Below are positions 41,218 to 49,268 of a stretch of 50,837 nucleotides of DNA, piece after piece. How positions within the stretch are numbered: the first letter of the stretch is position 1; every line of letters begins with the position of its first letter. The position numbers were made by a program, and so were the translations under genes. This stretch comes from Bacillota bacterium (GTDB taxonomy: Bacteria > Bacillota > Clostridia > Oscillospirales > Ruminococcaceae). The notes beneath the pieces are model-generated. The model was not told the origin of the DNA, searched no databases, and saw nothing but the letters and a program-made list of their open reading frames with translations. The stretch lies in the NCBI GenBank assembly GCA_029572815.1, contig JAKPUQ010000041.1:1-50837 (forward strand), read 5' to 3'.

Positions 41218-42339
41218 ATGATCTGTCCTCAGCCGCTTCAAAAAGGCGACAAGGTCGCTGTGATATGTCTTTCCAGCGGCGTTATCGGCGAGCCATACTG
41301 CGCTCACGAAAAGGAGCTGGGCGAGAAAAAGCTCCGTGAAATGGGACTTGAACCCGTTTTCACAAGACACGCTCTCACGGGGGCTGACTTTATCCTCAGT
41401 CACCCCGAGGCACGTGCCGCAGACCTGAAGGAAGCCTTTCTCGATGACTCGGTAAAGGGTATAATCACTTCCATAGGCGGAATCGAGACCTTCCGCACCT
41501 TCCCGTATCTCATGGAGGACGAGGAGTTCATAAACGCTGTAAGGCAGCACCCAAAGTTCTTCCTGGGTTTTTCTGATACCACCAACAACCACCTCATGTT
41601 CCACAGACTGGGCTTGCAGACCTTCTACGGACAGGCTTTCATGTGCGACATTGCCGAGCTTTCGGGAGATATGCTCCCTTACTCAAAGGCACAGTTCGAG
41701 AGCTGCTTTGCGCCTTATCACGGCAGGAAGATAACGCCTTCCGATGTATGGTACGAGGAGAGAAAGGATTTCTCCGCCGCCGCTGTGGGAACTGCTCCCG
41801 TTTCGCACAAGGAGGAGCACGGCTATGAGCTGTTACAGGGCGCACCCGTGTTTGAGGGCGAGCTGCTGGGCGGCTGTATCGACAGCATGGGTGAAATGCT
41901 CATGGGAGGAAATGCAGAGAGGTACAGCGAGATCCTCGCTGACCTGTTCATGGCATGTCCCAGGCTCAGAGAGGACTTCCTGAGACAGGCTGATATAACA
42001 GGAAAGTACAGCATTTTCCCAACTGCTGAGGAATGGAAGGGGAAGATACTCTTCGCCGAAACCAGCGAGGAAATGCCGTCTCCTCAGTTGTTGAGAGAAT
42101 ACCTGGAAGCCTTGAAAACACGGGGCGTTTTTGCAAATATAAACGGTATCATCGTAGGTAAGCCCGTGAACGAGGTGAACTATGAGGAGTACAAGAAAGT
42201 GTGGACTGATGTGGTGAACGATCCGAAGCTGCCCATACTCTACAATGTCAATTTTGGTCACGCTGCTCCGAGAGCTATACTGCCATACGGAGCCAATGCC
42301 AACGTTGACGCTGAAAAACAGGAAATAACATTGCTCTAA
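41218..42339 (+). CDS. S66 family peptidase (LD-carboxypeptidase/MccF-like)
   Basis: A 373-residue cytoplasmic serine peptidase. The nucleophile elbow FFLGFSDTTNNHL (about 118-130), the Glu region FEGELLGGCIDSM (about 213-225) and the C-terminal His in NVNFGHAAPR match the Ser-Glu-His triad of the S66 family. The family includes muropeptide LD-carboxypeptidases and MccF, which cleaves microcin C-like adenylates. The insertion pattern and GxSDTT form favour the MccF-like subgroup. AATGGAGG precedes the ATG. A methyltransferase gene follows 12 bp later. Confidence 0.85.
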   Translation: MICPQPLQKGDKVAVICLSSGVIGEPYCAHEKELGEKKLREMGLEPVFTRHALTGADFILSHPEARAADLKEAFLDDSVKGIITSIGGIETFRTFPYLMEDEEFINAVRQHPKFFLGFSDTTNNHLMFHRLGLQTFYGQAFMCDIAELSGDMLPYSKAQFESCFAPYHGRKITPSDVWYEERKDFSAAAVGTAPVSHKEEHGYELLQGAPVFEGELLGGCIDSMGEMLMGGNAERYSEILADLFMACPRLREDFLRQADITGKYSIFPTAEEWKGKILFAETSEEMPSPQLLREYLEALKTRGVFANINGIIVGKPVNEVNYEEYKKVWTDVVNDPKLPILYNVNFGHAAPRAILPYGANANVDAEKQEITLL

Positions 42340-42351
42340 AGGAGAGAATAT

Positions 42352-42951
42352 ATGTTGTGGGATAAGGTTGCAGGTGTATATGACTTTATTGAAGATAAAC
42401 TGAATGGCAGAGTCTATGGCGCTCTCGGTACAAGGACAGCCGAATATGTCAGTGAAAACGATATTGTCCTGGAATGTGCCTGCGGTACAGGAGCCATAAC
42501 TGCTGACATAGCGCGGAAATGCCGCAGACTGATCGCCGTTGACCTTTCCTCAGCCATGATGAGGGAAGCGGAAGCGAAATGCCGTGGACTTGATAATGTT
42601 ATCTTCCGTAAAGCGGATATTATGCACCTTAACTGCGATGATAACAAATTCGACAAGGTAGTAGCAGGCAACGTGATACACCTTCTCGACGATGCTCCTG
42701 CTGCAGTCAGGGAGATGCTGAGAGTCTGCAAAAAAGGCGGCAGACTGATAATCCCGACATATATTAATTCCAAAGAGACCACGGGCGGCATTATCGCTAA
42801 AGCTTGCGGGCTCATCGGCATAAGGTTCACTCAGGAGTTCACATTTGAGTCCTATAAGGAGTTCTTCCGCAATCTGGGGCTTGACAATACTGAGTTTTTC
42901 ATCATCAGCGGACGTATGTCCTGTGCCGTTGCGGTCATTACAAAGGAGTAG
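42352..42951 (+). CDS. Class I SAM-dependent methyltransferase (UbiE/methyltransferase_11-like)
   Basis: A 199-residue methyltransferase: motif I VLECACGTGAITADIA (about 39-54), acidic residue in LIAVDLSSAMM, post-motif KADIMHLNCDDNKFDKV and VCKKGGRLIIPTYI. The GAITADIA loop and small size fit the general methyltransferase_11 group. It is likely in an operon with the S66 peptidase. Substrate unknown. Confidence 0.82.
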   Translation: MLWDKVAGVYDFIEDKLNGRVYGALGTRTAEYVSENDIVLECACGTGAITADIARKCRRLIAVDLSSAMMREAEAKCRGLDNVIFRKADIMHLNCDDNKFDKVVAGNVIHLLDDAPAAVREMLRVCKKGGRLIIPTYINSKETTGGIIAKACGLIGIRFTQEFTFESYKEFFRNLGLDNTEFFIISGRMSCAVAVITKE

Positions 42952-42978
42952 CTTGTTCCACAGCTTTTGAGGCTGACA

Positions 42979-43108
42979 AAACGGTAAATAAAATGTTTGC
43001 TGGCTTTATACCGTCCATACCCTGCATCTGTATGTCAAGGAATATCAGATCATATCCCTGATGATAGCTGATGATCTCCTCACCGCCTTTGGGTAGTATA
43101 GCATAGGC
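42979..43108 (-). pseudogene. Relic of a response-regulator receiver domain
   Basis: The minus strand encodes AYAILPKGGEEIISYHQ, then GYDLIFLDIQMQGMDGIKPA. This is the beta3-alpha3 region of a LytTR-type receiver, with the phospho-acceptor Asp in FLDIQM. No start, no N-terminal acidic pair and no output domain are present; only about 43 codons survive in the 42952-43176 gap. It looks like a decayed AgrA/LytR-type regulator. Confidence 0.65.
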
Positions 43109-43176
43109 GAAATGTTATTTCGGGGCAGATAAAACAGAAAAAGTGATATACCTTTCAGAAAAGGCATATCAATAAA

Positions 43177-43221
43177 AATGCCATAGTACCTCCGACAGCA
43201 AATCGGAAATACTATGGCATT
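43177..43221. terminator. Bidirectional intrinsic terminator
   Basis: AATGCCATAGTA (43177-43188) pairs with TACTATGGCATT (43210-43221), flanked by A5 and T5. A second stem TGATAT-CCTTT/AAAGG-ATATCA lies just before it (about 43144-43171). Confidence 0.85.
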
Positions 43222-43244
43222 GTTTTTGGTATTTTTCAGTAACG

Positions 43245-44000
43245 TCAGCTGTTTACTTTGTATTCGTACTTTGGCATGAGCTGGAGCTTGTGCAGGTTTG
43301 CTCTGTGGAGGCGGTCTATCTTCTCCTTTATCTCGGGAACAGAGCTGAGATCGTCCTCTCCGCGGATATACTTATCCAGCATAGCGTAGGTGAAGCCCAG
43401 GTTCTCCTCGTCGGTCTTGCCGCAGAGTCCGTCGATAGGCACCTTGTGTACCAGCTCGCGGGGAAATCCCAGGAAGTCGCCCACCTGTAATACCTCTGTG
43501 ACCGTAAGGTCGGAAAGGGGAGAGAAGTCGCCTGCTGCATCGCCGAATTTAGTGGAATAGCCCAACCAGTCCTCGGAGAGATTGCAGGTATTGACAACTC
43601 TGCCGTTGTGGCAGGCTGCCACGGCGTAAAGCGTAGTCATACGGACACGGGCGGGAGTGTTTACTCTTGCCTGTTCCGAGGGCTCCATGTGCTTTGAGAG
43701 CTCATTCATAAAGGTGCTTACTGTTTCGCCGATATTGATAGTATAGCTCTTTATTCCAAGGGTGTCCACCAGAAGGCGGCTGTAGGCTATATCAGCCTGC
43801 TCGCCCTGGGGCATGAGGACTCCGATGACTCTGTCCTTGCCGAGAGCCTTTACGCAGACTGCTGCGGCTACGGAGCTGTCCTTGCCGCCTGATATGCCGA
43901 TAACGGCGTTAGTGGTGGGGGAGGCTGTTCTCTCGAACAGGTCTCTTACCCATTCAACTACCTCGTTGGTGACTTTTTCAGCGTTGAAGCTGTAGCTCAT
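43245..44000 (-). CDS. nadE: Ammonia-dependent NAD+ synthase
   Basis: A 251-residue NAD synthetase: PP-loop GISGGKDSSVAAA (about 35-47), YSTKFGDAAGDFSPLSDLT (deamido-NAD binding), and RELVHKVPIDGL followed by DEENLGFTYAMLDKYI. It adenylates nicotinate adenine dinucleotide and amidates it with ammonia; there is no glutaminase domain. It lies 39 bp behind thrH and is probably cotranscribed from the promoter at 44682. Confidence 0.95.
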   Translation of the reverse strand: MSYSFNAEKVTNEVVEWVRDLFERTASPTTNAVIGISGGKDSSVAAAVCVKALGKDRVIGVLMPQGEQADIAYSRLLVDTLGIKSYTINIGETVSTFMNELSKHMEPSEQARVNTPARVRMTTLYAVAACHNGRVVNTCNLSEDWLGYSTKFGDAAGDFSPLSDLTVTEVLQVGDFLGFPRELVHKVPIDGLCGKTDEENLGFTYAMLDKYIRGEDDLSSVPEIKEKIDRLHRANLHKLQLMPKYEYKVNS

Positions 44001-44039
44001 AACATTACCTCCGTTTCAGTGGGCTTGTGAGCGGTCTGC

Positions 44040-44645
44040 TCAGTCTGCCATTGCCTTCTTTATAGCGTCAAGAAGCTCATCATAAGTCTCAAATGCAGGG
44101 AGCTCAGGGTGATCCTTCTTGATCTGCTCTGTGCTTCTGAATAAGAAGCCTGCCTTGCTTGCCTCGATCATGCCGAGATCGTTGTAGCTGTCGCCGCTTG
44201 CGATAGTATCATAGCCGATGGACTGGAGAGCCCTGACGGTAGTGAGCTTGGACTTCTCGCAGCGCATCTTGAAGCCTGTGATCTCGCCGTTCTCAGCCAC
44301 CTCAAGGGAGTTGCAGAAGATAGTGGGCCAGCCCAGCTTTTTCATAAGGGGAGCAGCGAACTGTGTGAAGGTGTCGCTTATGATGATGACCTGACCAAGC
44401 TCGCGGAGAGAGTCAAGGAACTCCTTAGCGCCGGGCATGGGGTCAATCTTAGCGATAGTGTCCTGGATCTCCTTGAGACCGAGACCGTGCTCCTTGAGAA
44501 CACCGAGACGCCAGTTCATGAGCTTATCGTAATCGGGCTCATCACGGGTAGTCTTCTTCAGCTCGGGGATACCGCTTGCTTCAGCAAATGCGATCCAGAT
44601 CTCGGGAACGAGAACGCCTTCAAGGTCGAGACAAGTTATATACAT
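44040..44645 (-). CDS. thrH: Phosphoserine phosphatase / homoserine phosphotransferase ThrH
   Basis: A 201-residue HAD-family enzyme. HAD motif I is atypical, DLEGVLVPEIW (D-x-E instead of D-x-D), as in ThrH. Motif II is in IIISDTFTQF, the lysine in CEKSKLTTV, and motif IV in ASGDSYNDLGM. ThrH dephosphorylates phosphoserine and can transfer the phosphate to homoserine, linking serine and threonine metabolism. GGAGG precedes the ATG. Confidence 0.92.
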   Translation of the reverse strand: MYITCLDLEGVLVPEIWIAFAEASGIPELKKTTRDEPDYDKLMNWRLGVLKEHGLGLKEIQDTIAKIDPMPGAKEFLDSLRELGQVIIISDTFTQFAAPLMKKLGWPTIFCNSLEVAENGEITGFKMRCEKSKLTTVRALQSIGYDTIASGDSYNDLGMIEASKAGFLFRSTEQIKKDHPELPAFETYDELLDAIKKAMAD

Positions 44646-44681
44646 ATAAATTCCTCCGTTGAATTAAAATCTTACACTACT

Positions 44682-44710
44682 ATTATACTACGTTTTACAG
44701 ATTTTGTAAA
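44682..44710 (-). promoter_or_regulatory. Promoter of thrH-nadE
   Basis: Minus strand TTTACA (44710-44705), 17 bp, TATAAT (44687-44682). Confidence 0.8.
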
Positions 44711-44749
44711 GCGGTAATTAAGTTATAAGTCAGGAGCTTCAATTACCGG

Positions 44750-44780
44750 AAAACAAAAGAGCGGCTGAGAGAGCCGCTCT
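44750..44780 (-). terminator. Intrinsic terminator of the downstream PBP-like gene
   Basis: AGAGCGGCT/AGCCGCTCT stem (44758-44780) followed on the minus strand by TTTTGTTTT. Confidence 0.85.
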
Positions 44781-44785
44781 GTGTT

Positions 44786-46264
44786 TCAGTATGAAAGCAC
44801 GGTATTGATGATGCCCTGGTAGAGGCTTCCGGTCTGGCTTGCGAAATCGAAACCGAAATCGGCGGGGTTCTGAAGCTGCATAACGATTATGTAGGAGCCG
44901 TTGTAGCCGTAGTCGTTATAGCTTGTATAGACGGGCTTCTGTGCGGAGTTGTCATTCACGTTCCTGAGACAGCCTGTAATATAGAGGAAATCTCCCGCGC
45001 CTGTCTCGGCGGTGCCTGTCTTTGCGTAGAACTGGTAGTTCTCGGGAACATAAAGCCCCAGATTATTGGCGACTCCCGTCATACCGTCCAGAAGATTCTG
45101 GCGGCAGTTCTCGGGGATAGAGTCCAGCACTTCATAGGGAGCACTTCCCGGAAGTGTCTGTGTGTAGGGATCTGTGGTATCCACCACCTGCTGTATGACG
45201 AAGGGCTTTACCATATCGCCGAATACAGCCTCTCTGCCAAGGGCAGCCAGGTATATGGGGCAGGTGCGGACATAAGCCTGTCCGAAAGCGCTTCTGCGCA
45301 GGTCATCGGCACAGTATATCTCTATATTGTTCTCAATGGGACCGAAGTCGCAGTTTATAGTGTCGCAGAAATGGAATATATTATTCAGGTCAGAGAGCAC
45401 AGTATCTGTGCCCAACTGGTCGAATACCTTTGCGAAGTAGATGTTGCTGGAGTTTACGAATGCGGAGTAAAGCGTCCTCTCCGGAACGGGATACCAGCCT
45501 GTATCGTGGTCCCAGTTGACGATAGTGGCGCCGCCGTCCTCCCAGGTGCCGTCATCGTAGAGAGTGGTTATGCCGTTCTTGTCGGCGATGACCTCTGACA
45601 TTATCTTGAAGCAGGAGCCGGGAGAAGCGTTCTGAAACGCCTTGTTGGCGATAGTGCCGCTGCTGAGATTATCGACATAGGAAGGGTCGGAGAAAAAGAG
45701 CTCCGGGTCATAGGTGGGGTAGGATACCTCAGCCAGTATAGAGCCGTCGGTCCTGAGCACCACAATTGAGCCTGCCATTCCCATATTAGCCATATATGAG
45801 CACAGTGCTGTCTGCACATTTGCATCTATGGTCAGTCTTATGGACTGTCCCACATTGTTCTCCGCCGTGACGGGAGTGGGATTCTTTACGCGGAGCAGGT
45901 CTCCGAAGACATCGTCATAGCCTGCGGAAGCCTCGCTTATGATATTACCGAATGAATAAGCGTAGCCCTCTCCGTAGGTACGCTGTTCCTCGCCGCCCTC
46001 GGCGTAGGTGCTGTATGTAATGAGATTATAGTTCGTATCGTAAATATTGCCTCTGTAAACGGGTTCTGTCGTTGTTGTCGTTGTTGTCGTTTCTTCTGTT
46101 GTAATATCGGCGGCGGCTGTATCTCCGTTTTCCTGGGCAGCGGGTTTTGAGCCGGTGTCCTTGTATACCTCTATTTTGCCTACCTCCGATGAACAGGACG
46201 GAAACGACGCTACCACAGCTGCCGAAACGAGCATTGTGATAAGTCTTTTTCCCCTCGATATCAT
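44786..46264 (-). CDS. Penicillin-binding transpeptidase-domain lipoprotein (paralogue A)
   Basis: A 492-residue lipoprotein (lipobox SFPSC) with a Thr-rich linker and a class-B-type transpeptidase domain. Catalytic motifs are intact: S-x-x-K in SPGSCFKIM (Ser about 217), S-x-N in VNSSNIYFAK (about 272) and K-T-G in YAKTGTAE (about 414). It lacks the large N-terminal dimerisation domain of PBP2/FtsI, so it resembles the short PbpA/MecR-like forms. Likely crosslinks peptidoglycan or senses beta-lactams at the outer face. It is about half identical by eye to the next gene, a tandem duplication with separate promoters. Confidence 0.85.
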   Translation of the reverse strand: MISRGKRLITMLVSAAVVASFPSCSSEVGKIEVYKDTGSKPAAQENGDTAAADITTEETTTTTTTTEPVYRGNIYDTNYNLITYSTYAEGGEEQRTYGEGYAYSFGNIISEASAGYDDVFGDLLRVKNPTPVTAENNVGQSIRLTIDANVQTALCSYMANMGMAGSIVVLRTDGSILAEVSYPTYDPELFFSDPSYVDNLSSGTIANKAFQNASPGSCFKIMSEVIADKNGITTLYDDGTWEDGGATIVNWDHDTGWYPVPERTLYSAFVNSSNIYFAKVFDQLGTDTVLSDLNNIFHFCDTINCDFGPIENNIEIYCADDLRRSAFGQAYVRTCPIYLAALGREAVFGDMVKPFVIQQVVDTTDPYTQTLPGSAPYEVLDSIPENCRQNLLDGMTGVANNLGLYVPENYQFYAKTGTAETGAGDFLYITGCLRNVNDNSAQKPVYTSYNDYGYNGSYIIVMQLQNPADFGFDFASQTGSLYQGIINTVLSY

Positions 46265-46331
46265 TTTGATTACCGTCCTTGCTATCTATATCTGAAAGGC
46301 TGTTATGCCGAGCATAAAAGCCTATACTGTA

Positions 46332-46360
46332 ATTATACAATTTTTTCTGAACTTCGTCAA
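46332..46360 (-). promoter_or_regulatory. Promoter of PBP-like paralogue A
   Basis: Minus strand TTGACG (46360-46355), 17 bp, TATAAT (46337-46332). Confidence 0.8.
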
Positions 46361-46380
46361 TACGTTTTAAAAAATAATCG

Positions 46381-46410
46381 AAAAAAATCCCTTCCGCGGA
46401 AACGGAAGGG
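46381..46410 (-). terminator. Intrinsic terminator of PBP-like paralogue B
   Basis: CCCTTCCG (46389-46396) pairs with CGGAAGGG (46403-46410), with TTTTTTT following on the minus strand. Confidence 0.85.
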
Positions 46411-46431
46411 AAAAACTGCTGTGGGACGTGT

Positions 46432-47880
46432 TTATCTGCCCACAACTATATTCATGACGCCTCTGTATAGTCCTGAGGACTGGGAAGCGAACTCAAAGCC
46501 GTGATCTGTGGGGTTCATGACCTGCATTACCACCACATAGGAGCCGTGTTCGCCGTAGTTATCGTAGTTTTCGTATACCGTGGAGCCGTCATCGGCATCG
46601 TTCTTGGCGCAGCCCGTAATGTAGAGGCAGTCGCCCTTCCAGCCCTCAGCGGTTCCTGTCTTGGCGTAGAAGCTGTAGCCTGCGGGGAGCTGAACGCCCA
46701 GACCCGAGCCCACGCCCGTCATTCCGTTAAGGAGGTTCTGGCGGTAATCCGCAGGAATTGAGGCGATAACGTCAAGGGGCTTTGAGCCCTCGCCGATCTT
46801 CTGAGTACCGTCGGAGCTGACGATATCCTTTACTACGAAGGGGGTTACCATGTCGCCGAAAATGGCTTCTCTGCCGAGAGCGGCAAGGAAAATGGGACAG
46901 GTCAGCACATAGGACTGTCCGAAGGCGCTCCTGCGCAGATCGTCAAGGCAGTATATCTCAATATTATTGCTGAGTGAGCCGAAATCACACTTTATATCGT
47001 CATCTGCGCCGAAGTGGAAAATTGAGCTGAGGTCGGCGAGAACATCATCTGCGCCTACCTCCTCAAAAGCCTTAGCGAAGAAGATGTTGCTGGAGTTTAT
47101 GAATGCCGAGCTAAGTGAGCGGTCGGGGATAGGGTAGCCGCCCTTGTTGCTCTCATGGTCCCAGTTGACGATGGGAACACCTCCCACCTCCCAGGTGCCG
47201 TCATCGTAGAGGGAGTATACCCCGTGCTTGTCTGCGATGACCTCAGACATTATCTTGAAGCAGGAGCCGGGCTCATAGTTGCTGAAAGCCTTGTTACCCA
47301 CATCTCCCCAGGCAAGGTCCTCGTCGTACTTCTGGTCGGCAACGGCATTGGGGTCATAGGAGGGATAGTTCACCTGAGCCATGATAGAGCCGTCTGTGCG
47401 GAGACAAACCACGGAGCCAACGATATTGTTCTGCTCCATGTAGCTGTATATCTCGTTCTGCACATCTCCGTCAAGTGTCAGGCGTATGGACTGTCCTGCG
47501 CCCTCGCTGTCTGGAGTTGTGAGGATATCGTTGAAGGCGGCGTCATAGCCGTCGGACATGGTGGTGATTATGTTTGCAAAGGAAACAGCATAGGGCTCTG
47601 CGGAGACACGGCGCTTGCCGTCCTCGCCTGTGGACAGGAGGAGCCTGCCCTTTGCGTCATAGAAGCTGCCCTTTTCAGCCGCAGCAGCGGTGGCAGGCTG
47701 TGTGGTGGGCTGCTCTGTGGTGACAGCCTCGGTGGAAGCCTCAGTTTCGGGAGCCGCAGTGGTATCGGTCTGAGCAGTGCCGCTGACGTCAGCCTGTCCC
47801 ACCGATGATGAGGAGCAGGAGACAAATGAAGCTGACATCGCGATAGAAGCGGCAAGAGCCGCAAGTCTTCTTGTATACAT
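46432..47880 (-). CDS. Penicillin-binding transpeptidase-domain lipoprotein (paralogue B)
   Basis: A 482-residue lipoprotein (lipobox ASFVSC) with a Thr/Ala/Glu-rich linker and the same transpeptidase domain as paralogue A: EPGSCFKIM, INSSNIFFAK, YAKTGTAE. Blocks such as DGTWEVGGVPIVNWDHES and DDLRRSAFGQSYV are almost the same in both. ATG 47880 gives a normal lipoprotein signal; the frame is open 22 codons further into the promoter. Both copies keep catalytic residues, so both are expected to be active acylation targets. Confidence 0.85.
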   Translation of the reverse strand: MYTRRLAALAASIAMSASFVSCSSSSVGQADVSGTAQTDTTAAPETEASTEAVTTEQPTTQPATAAAAEKGSFYDAKGRLLLSTGEDGKRRVSAEPYAVSFANIITTMSDGYDAAFNDILTTPDSEGAGQSIRLTLDGDVQNEIYSYMEQNNIVGSVVCLRTDGSIMAQVNYPSYDPNAVADQKYDEDLAWGDVGNKAFSNYEPGSCFKIMSEVIADKHGVYSLYDDGTWEVGGVPIVNWDHESNKGGYPIPDRSLSSAFINSSNIFFAKAFEEVGADDVLADLSSIFHFGADDDIKCDFGSLSNNIEIYCLDDLRRSAFGQSYVLTCPIFLAALGREAIFGDMVTPFVVKDIVSSDGTQKIGEGSKPLDVIASIPADYRQNLLNGMTGVGSGLGVQLPAGYSFYAKTGTAEGWKGDCLYITGCAKNDADDGSTVYENYDNYGEHGSYVVVMQVMNPTDHGFEFASQSSGLYRGVMNIVVGR

Positions 47881-47917
47881 TATAGTTACCTCTGAGTAAG
47901 ATTTAGTTAGCATAATT

Positions 47918-47946
47918 ATTATAGCGTAAACCGCTGGGTTAGTCAA
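47918..47946 (-). promoter_or_regulatory. Promoter of PBP-like paralogue B
   Basis: Minus strand TTGACT (47946-47941), 17 bp, TATAAT (47923-47918). Confidence 0.8.
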
Positions 47947-47974
47947 CCTTTAATAAAAAAACTCTGGAAAACAC

Positions 47975-48003
47975 TTGACTATTTCCGAAGAATATGAGAT
48001 AAT
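47975..48003 (+). promoter_or_regulatory. Promoter of the COG2426 gene
   Basis: TTGACT (47975-47980), 17-bp spacer, GATAAT (47998-48003). Confidence 0.7.
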
Positions 48004-48040
48004 AGAGTGTATGTGATTATAAATGAAAGCGAGTTTTGTT

Positions 48041-48517
48041 ATGTTAAAGTATATTCTTACATTTCTTATATCAATGGTTCCCATCGTAGAGCTGAGAGGC
48101 GGTATCCCCATCGGCGTCAGCATGGGCGTAAAGTGGTATTACGCAGTACCGATCTGCATGATAGGAAATATGCTGCCCGTTCCTTTTATCTTCTTCTTTG
48201 CGAGAAAGATACTTGAATGGGGCTCGGACAAGAAATTTATCGGCAAGTTCTTTTCATGGTGCCTTAAAAAGGGACACAGCGGCGGCGAAAAGCTCAAGGC
48301 TAAGGCAGGAAAGGGAATGTTCTGGGCGTTGCTGCTCTTTGTGGGCATTCCGCTTCCCGGTACAGGCGCATGGACAGGCACACTGGCAGCAAGTCTGCTT
48401 GACCTTGACTTCAAGAAGAGCATTATCGCAGTTACTCTCGGAGTAGCCCTTGCAGCCACTATCATGACAATAGCCACGCTCCTTGGCGTAGAAGCTTTCG
48501 TAGCTGTCAAAGGCTAA
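48041..48517 (+). CDS. COG2426 small multidrug-export-like membrane protein
   Basis: A 158-residue membrane protein with about four helices. The opening FLISMVPIVELRGGIPIGVS and the glycine/proline-rich LLFVGIPLPGTGAWTGTLAA are characteristic of the COG2426 (putative small multi-drug export) family. The function is not firmly known. ATG 48041 was preferred (weak AGCGAG site 7 bp before); ATG 48023 lies six codons upstream with no site. Confidence 0.82.
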   Translation: MLKYILTFLISMVPIVELRGGIPIGVSMGVKWYYAVPICMIGNMLPVPFIFFFARKILEWGSDKKFIGKFFSWCLKKGHSGGEKLKAKAGKGMFWALLLFVGIPLPGTGAWTGTLAASLLDLDFKKSIIAVTLGVALAATIMTIATLLGVEAFVAVKG

Positions 48518-48528
48518 AAAATATTACG

Positions 48529-48560
48529 CGGCATCTGATGAATATCAGGTGCCGTTTTTT
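48529..48560 (+). terminator. Intrinsic terminator after the COG2426 gene
   Basis: CGGCATCTGAT pairs with ATCAGGTGCCG, followed by TTTTTT. Confidence 0.88.
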
Positions 48561-48652
48561 ATTGTAACAAAGCTTTCCGCAAACTCATAATATAAAACGT
48601 GCGGAGAGCTTTTTCGCACATGGTTCTCCGCGCAGGAAAGGAGGACTAAGGT

Positions 48653-48904
48653 ATGAATCTTGATCTCTTTGACGATATGGAGGGCATCATTCTCCATGAG
48701 CGTGAAGCCTCTCTGGTATCGGAAATGAAGAATAACAGCGGGAACGACAGCATGAGCCGCTTCCCGAAAAATACTCCCCTTGCAATGGCGTATGTGCCGT
48801 TTCAGCAGTGGGGAGAGACCTACGGTGATGATGAGGCGCTGAGCAGGGGAACTCTTTTTCCCGAACTCGACCTGCCCTTCTCGAAGGGAGGCAGAGACAG
48901 ATGA
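48653..48904 (+). CDS. cotJA: Spore coat-associated protein CotJA
   Basis: An 83-residue small coat protein. The C-terminal block TPLAMAYVPFQQWGETYGDD followed by ALSRGTLFPELDLPFSKG is the CotJA signature. It works with CotJB and CotJC in the inner coat of spores, made in the mother cell. AAGGAGG precedes the ATG and the stop overlaps the cotJB start (ATGA). Upstream, CATAATATA (about 48586) could be part of a sporulation-sigma promoter, not confirmed. This gene indicates a spore-forming lineage. Confidence 0.9.
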   Translation: MNLDLFDDMEGIILHEREASLVSEMKNNSGNDSMSRFPKNTPLAMAYVPFQQWGETYGDDEALSRGTLFPELDLPFSKGGRDR

Positions 48905-49149
48905 ATGAAAAAAATATGCTTCTCAGCAGGATAAAGAAGTACGACTTCACTCTGAAGGAGCTGAACCTCTATCTTGATACTCATCCCAACTGCCGCCGTG
49001 CACTGGCAATGTTCAGAAAATACAGGGAGCTCCGCAGGGACGCAGTACAGGAGTATAACAAGCGCTTCGGACCTCTCACTCCCGAGCAGGTGACCGGCAC
49101 GCAGAGCTGGACCTGGGTGGAAGACCCCTGGCCCTGGGAAAGGAGATAA
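48901..49149 (+). CDS. cotJB: Spore coat protein CotJB
   Basis: An 82-residue protein with the CotJB motifs LKELNLYLDTHPNCRRAL, YNKRFGPLTPEQ and the Trp-rich end WTWVEDPWPWE. It overlaps cotJA by 4 bp and is followed 3 bp later by cotJC, the normal cotJABC order. Confidence 0.92.
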   Translation: MNEKNMLLSRIKKYDFTLKELNLYLDTHPNCRRALAMFRKYRELRRDAVQEYNKRFGPLTPEQVTGTQSWTWVEDPWPWERR

Positions 49150-49152
49150 GCT

Positions 49153-49266
49153 ATGTGGCGGTATGAGAAGAAATTACAGTATCCCGTAAAGATAAAGACT
49201 CCCAACGCAAAGCTTGCAAAGGTCATCATATCGCAGCTTGGCGGTCTGAGTTCCAGAAAGTTATAA
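49153..49266 (+). pseudogene. cotJC: Truncated cotJC (Mn-catalase-like coat protein), interrupted by a mobile element
   Basis: The frame begins MWRYEKKLQYPVKIKTPNAK, then LAKVIISQLGG, the standard CotJC N-terminus. After about residue 31 it changes to LSSRKL and stops at 49266. An intact CotJC is near 190 residues with a manganese-catalase fold. The break falls at about 49243-49250, next to a serine recombinase gene, so the rest of cotJC probably lies on the far side of an inserted element. Such insertions in sporulation genes can be excised in the mother cell, as with the sigK intervening elements. Confidence 0.82.
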
Positions 49267-49268
49267 TA

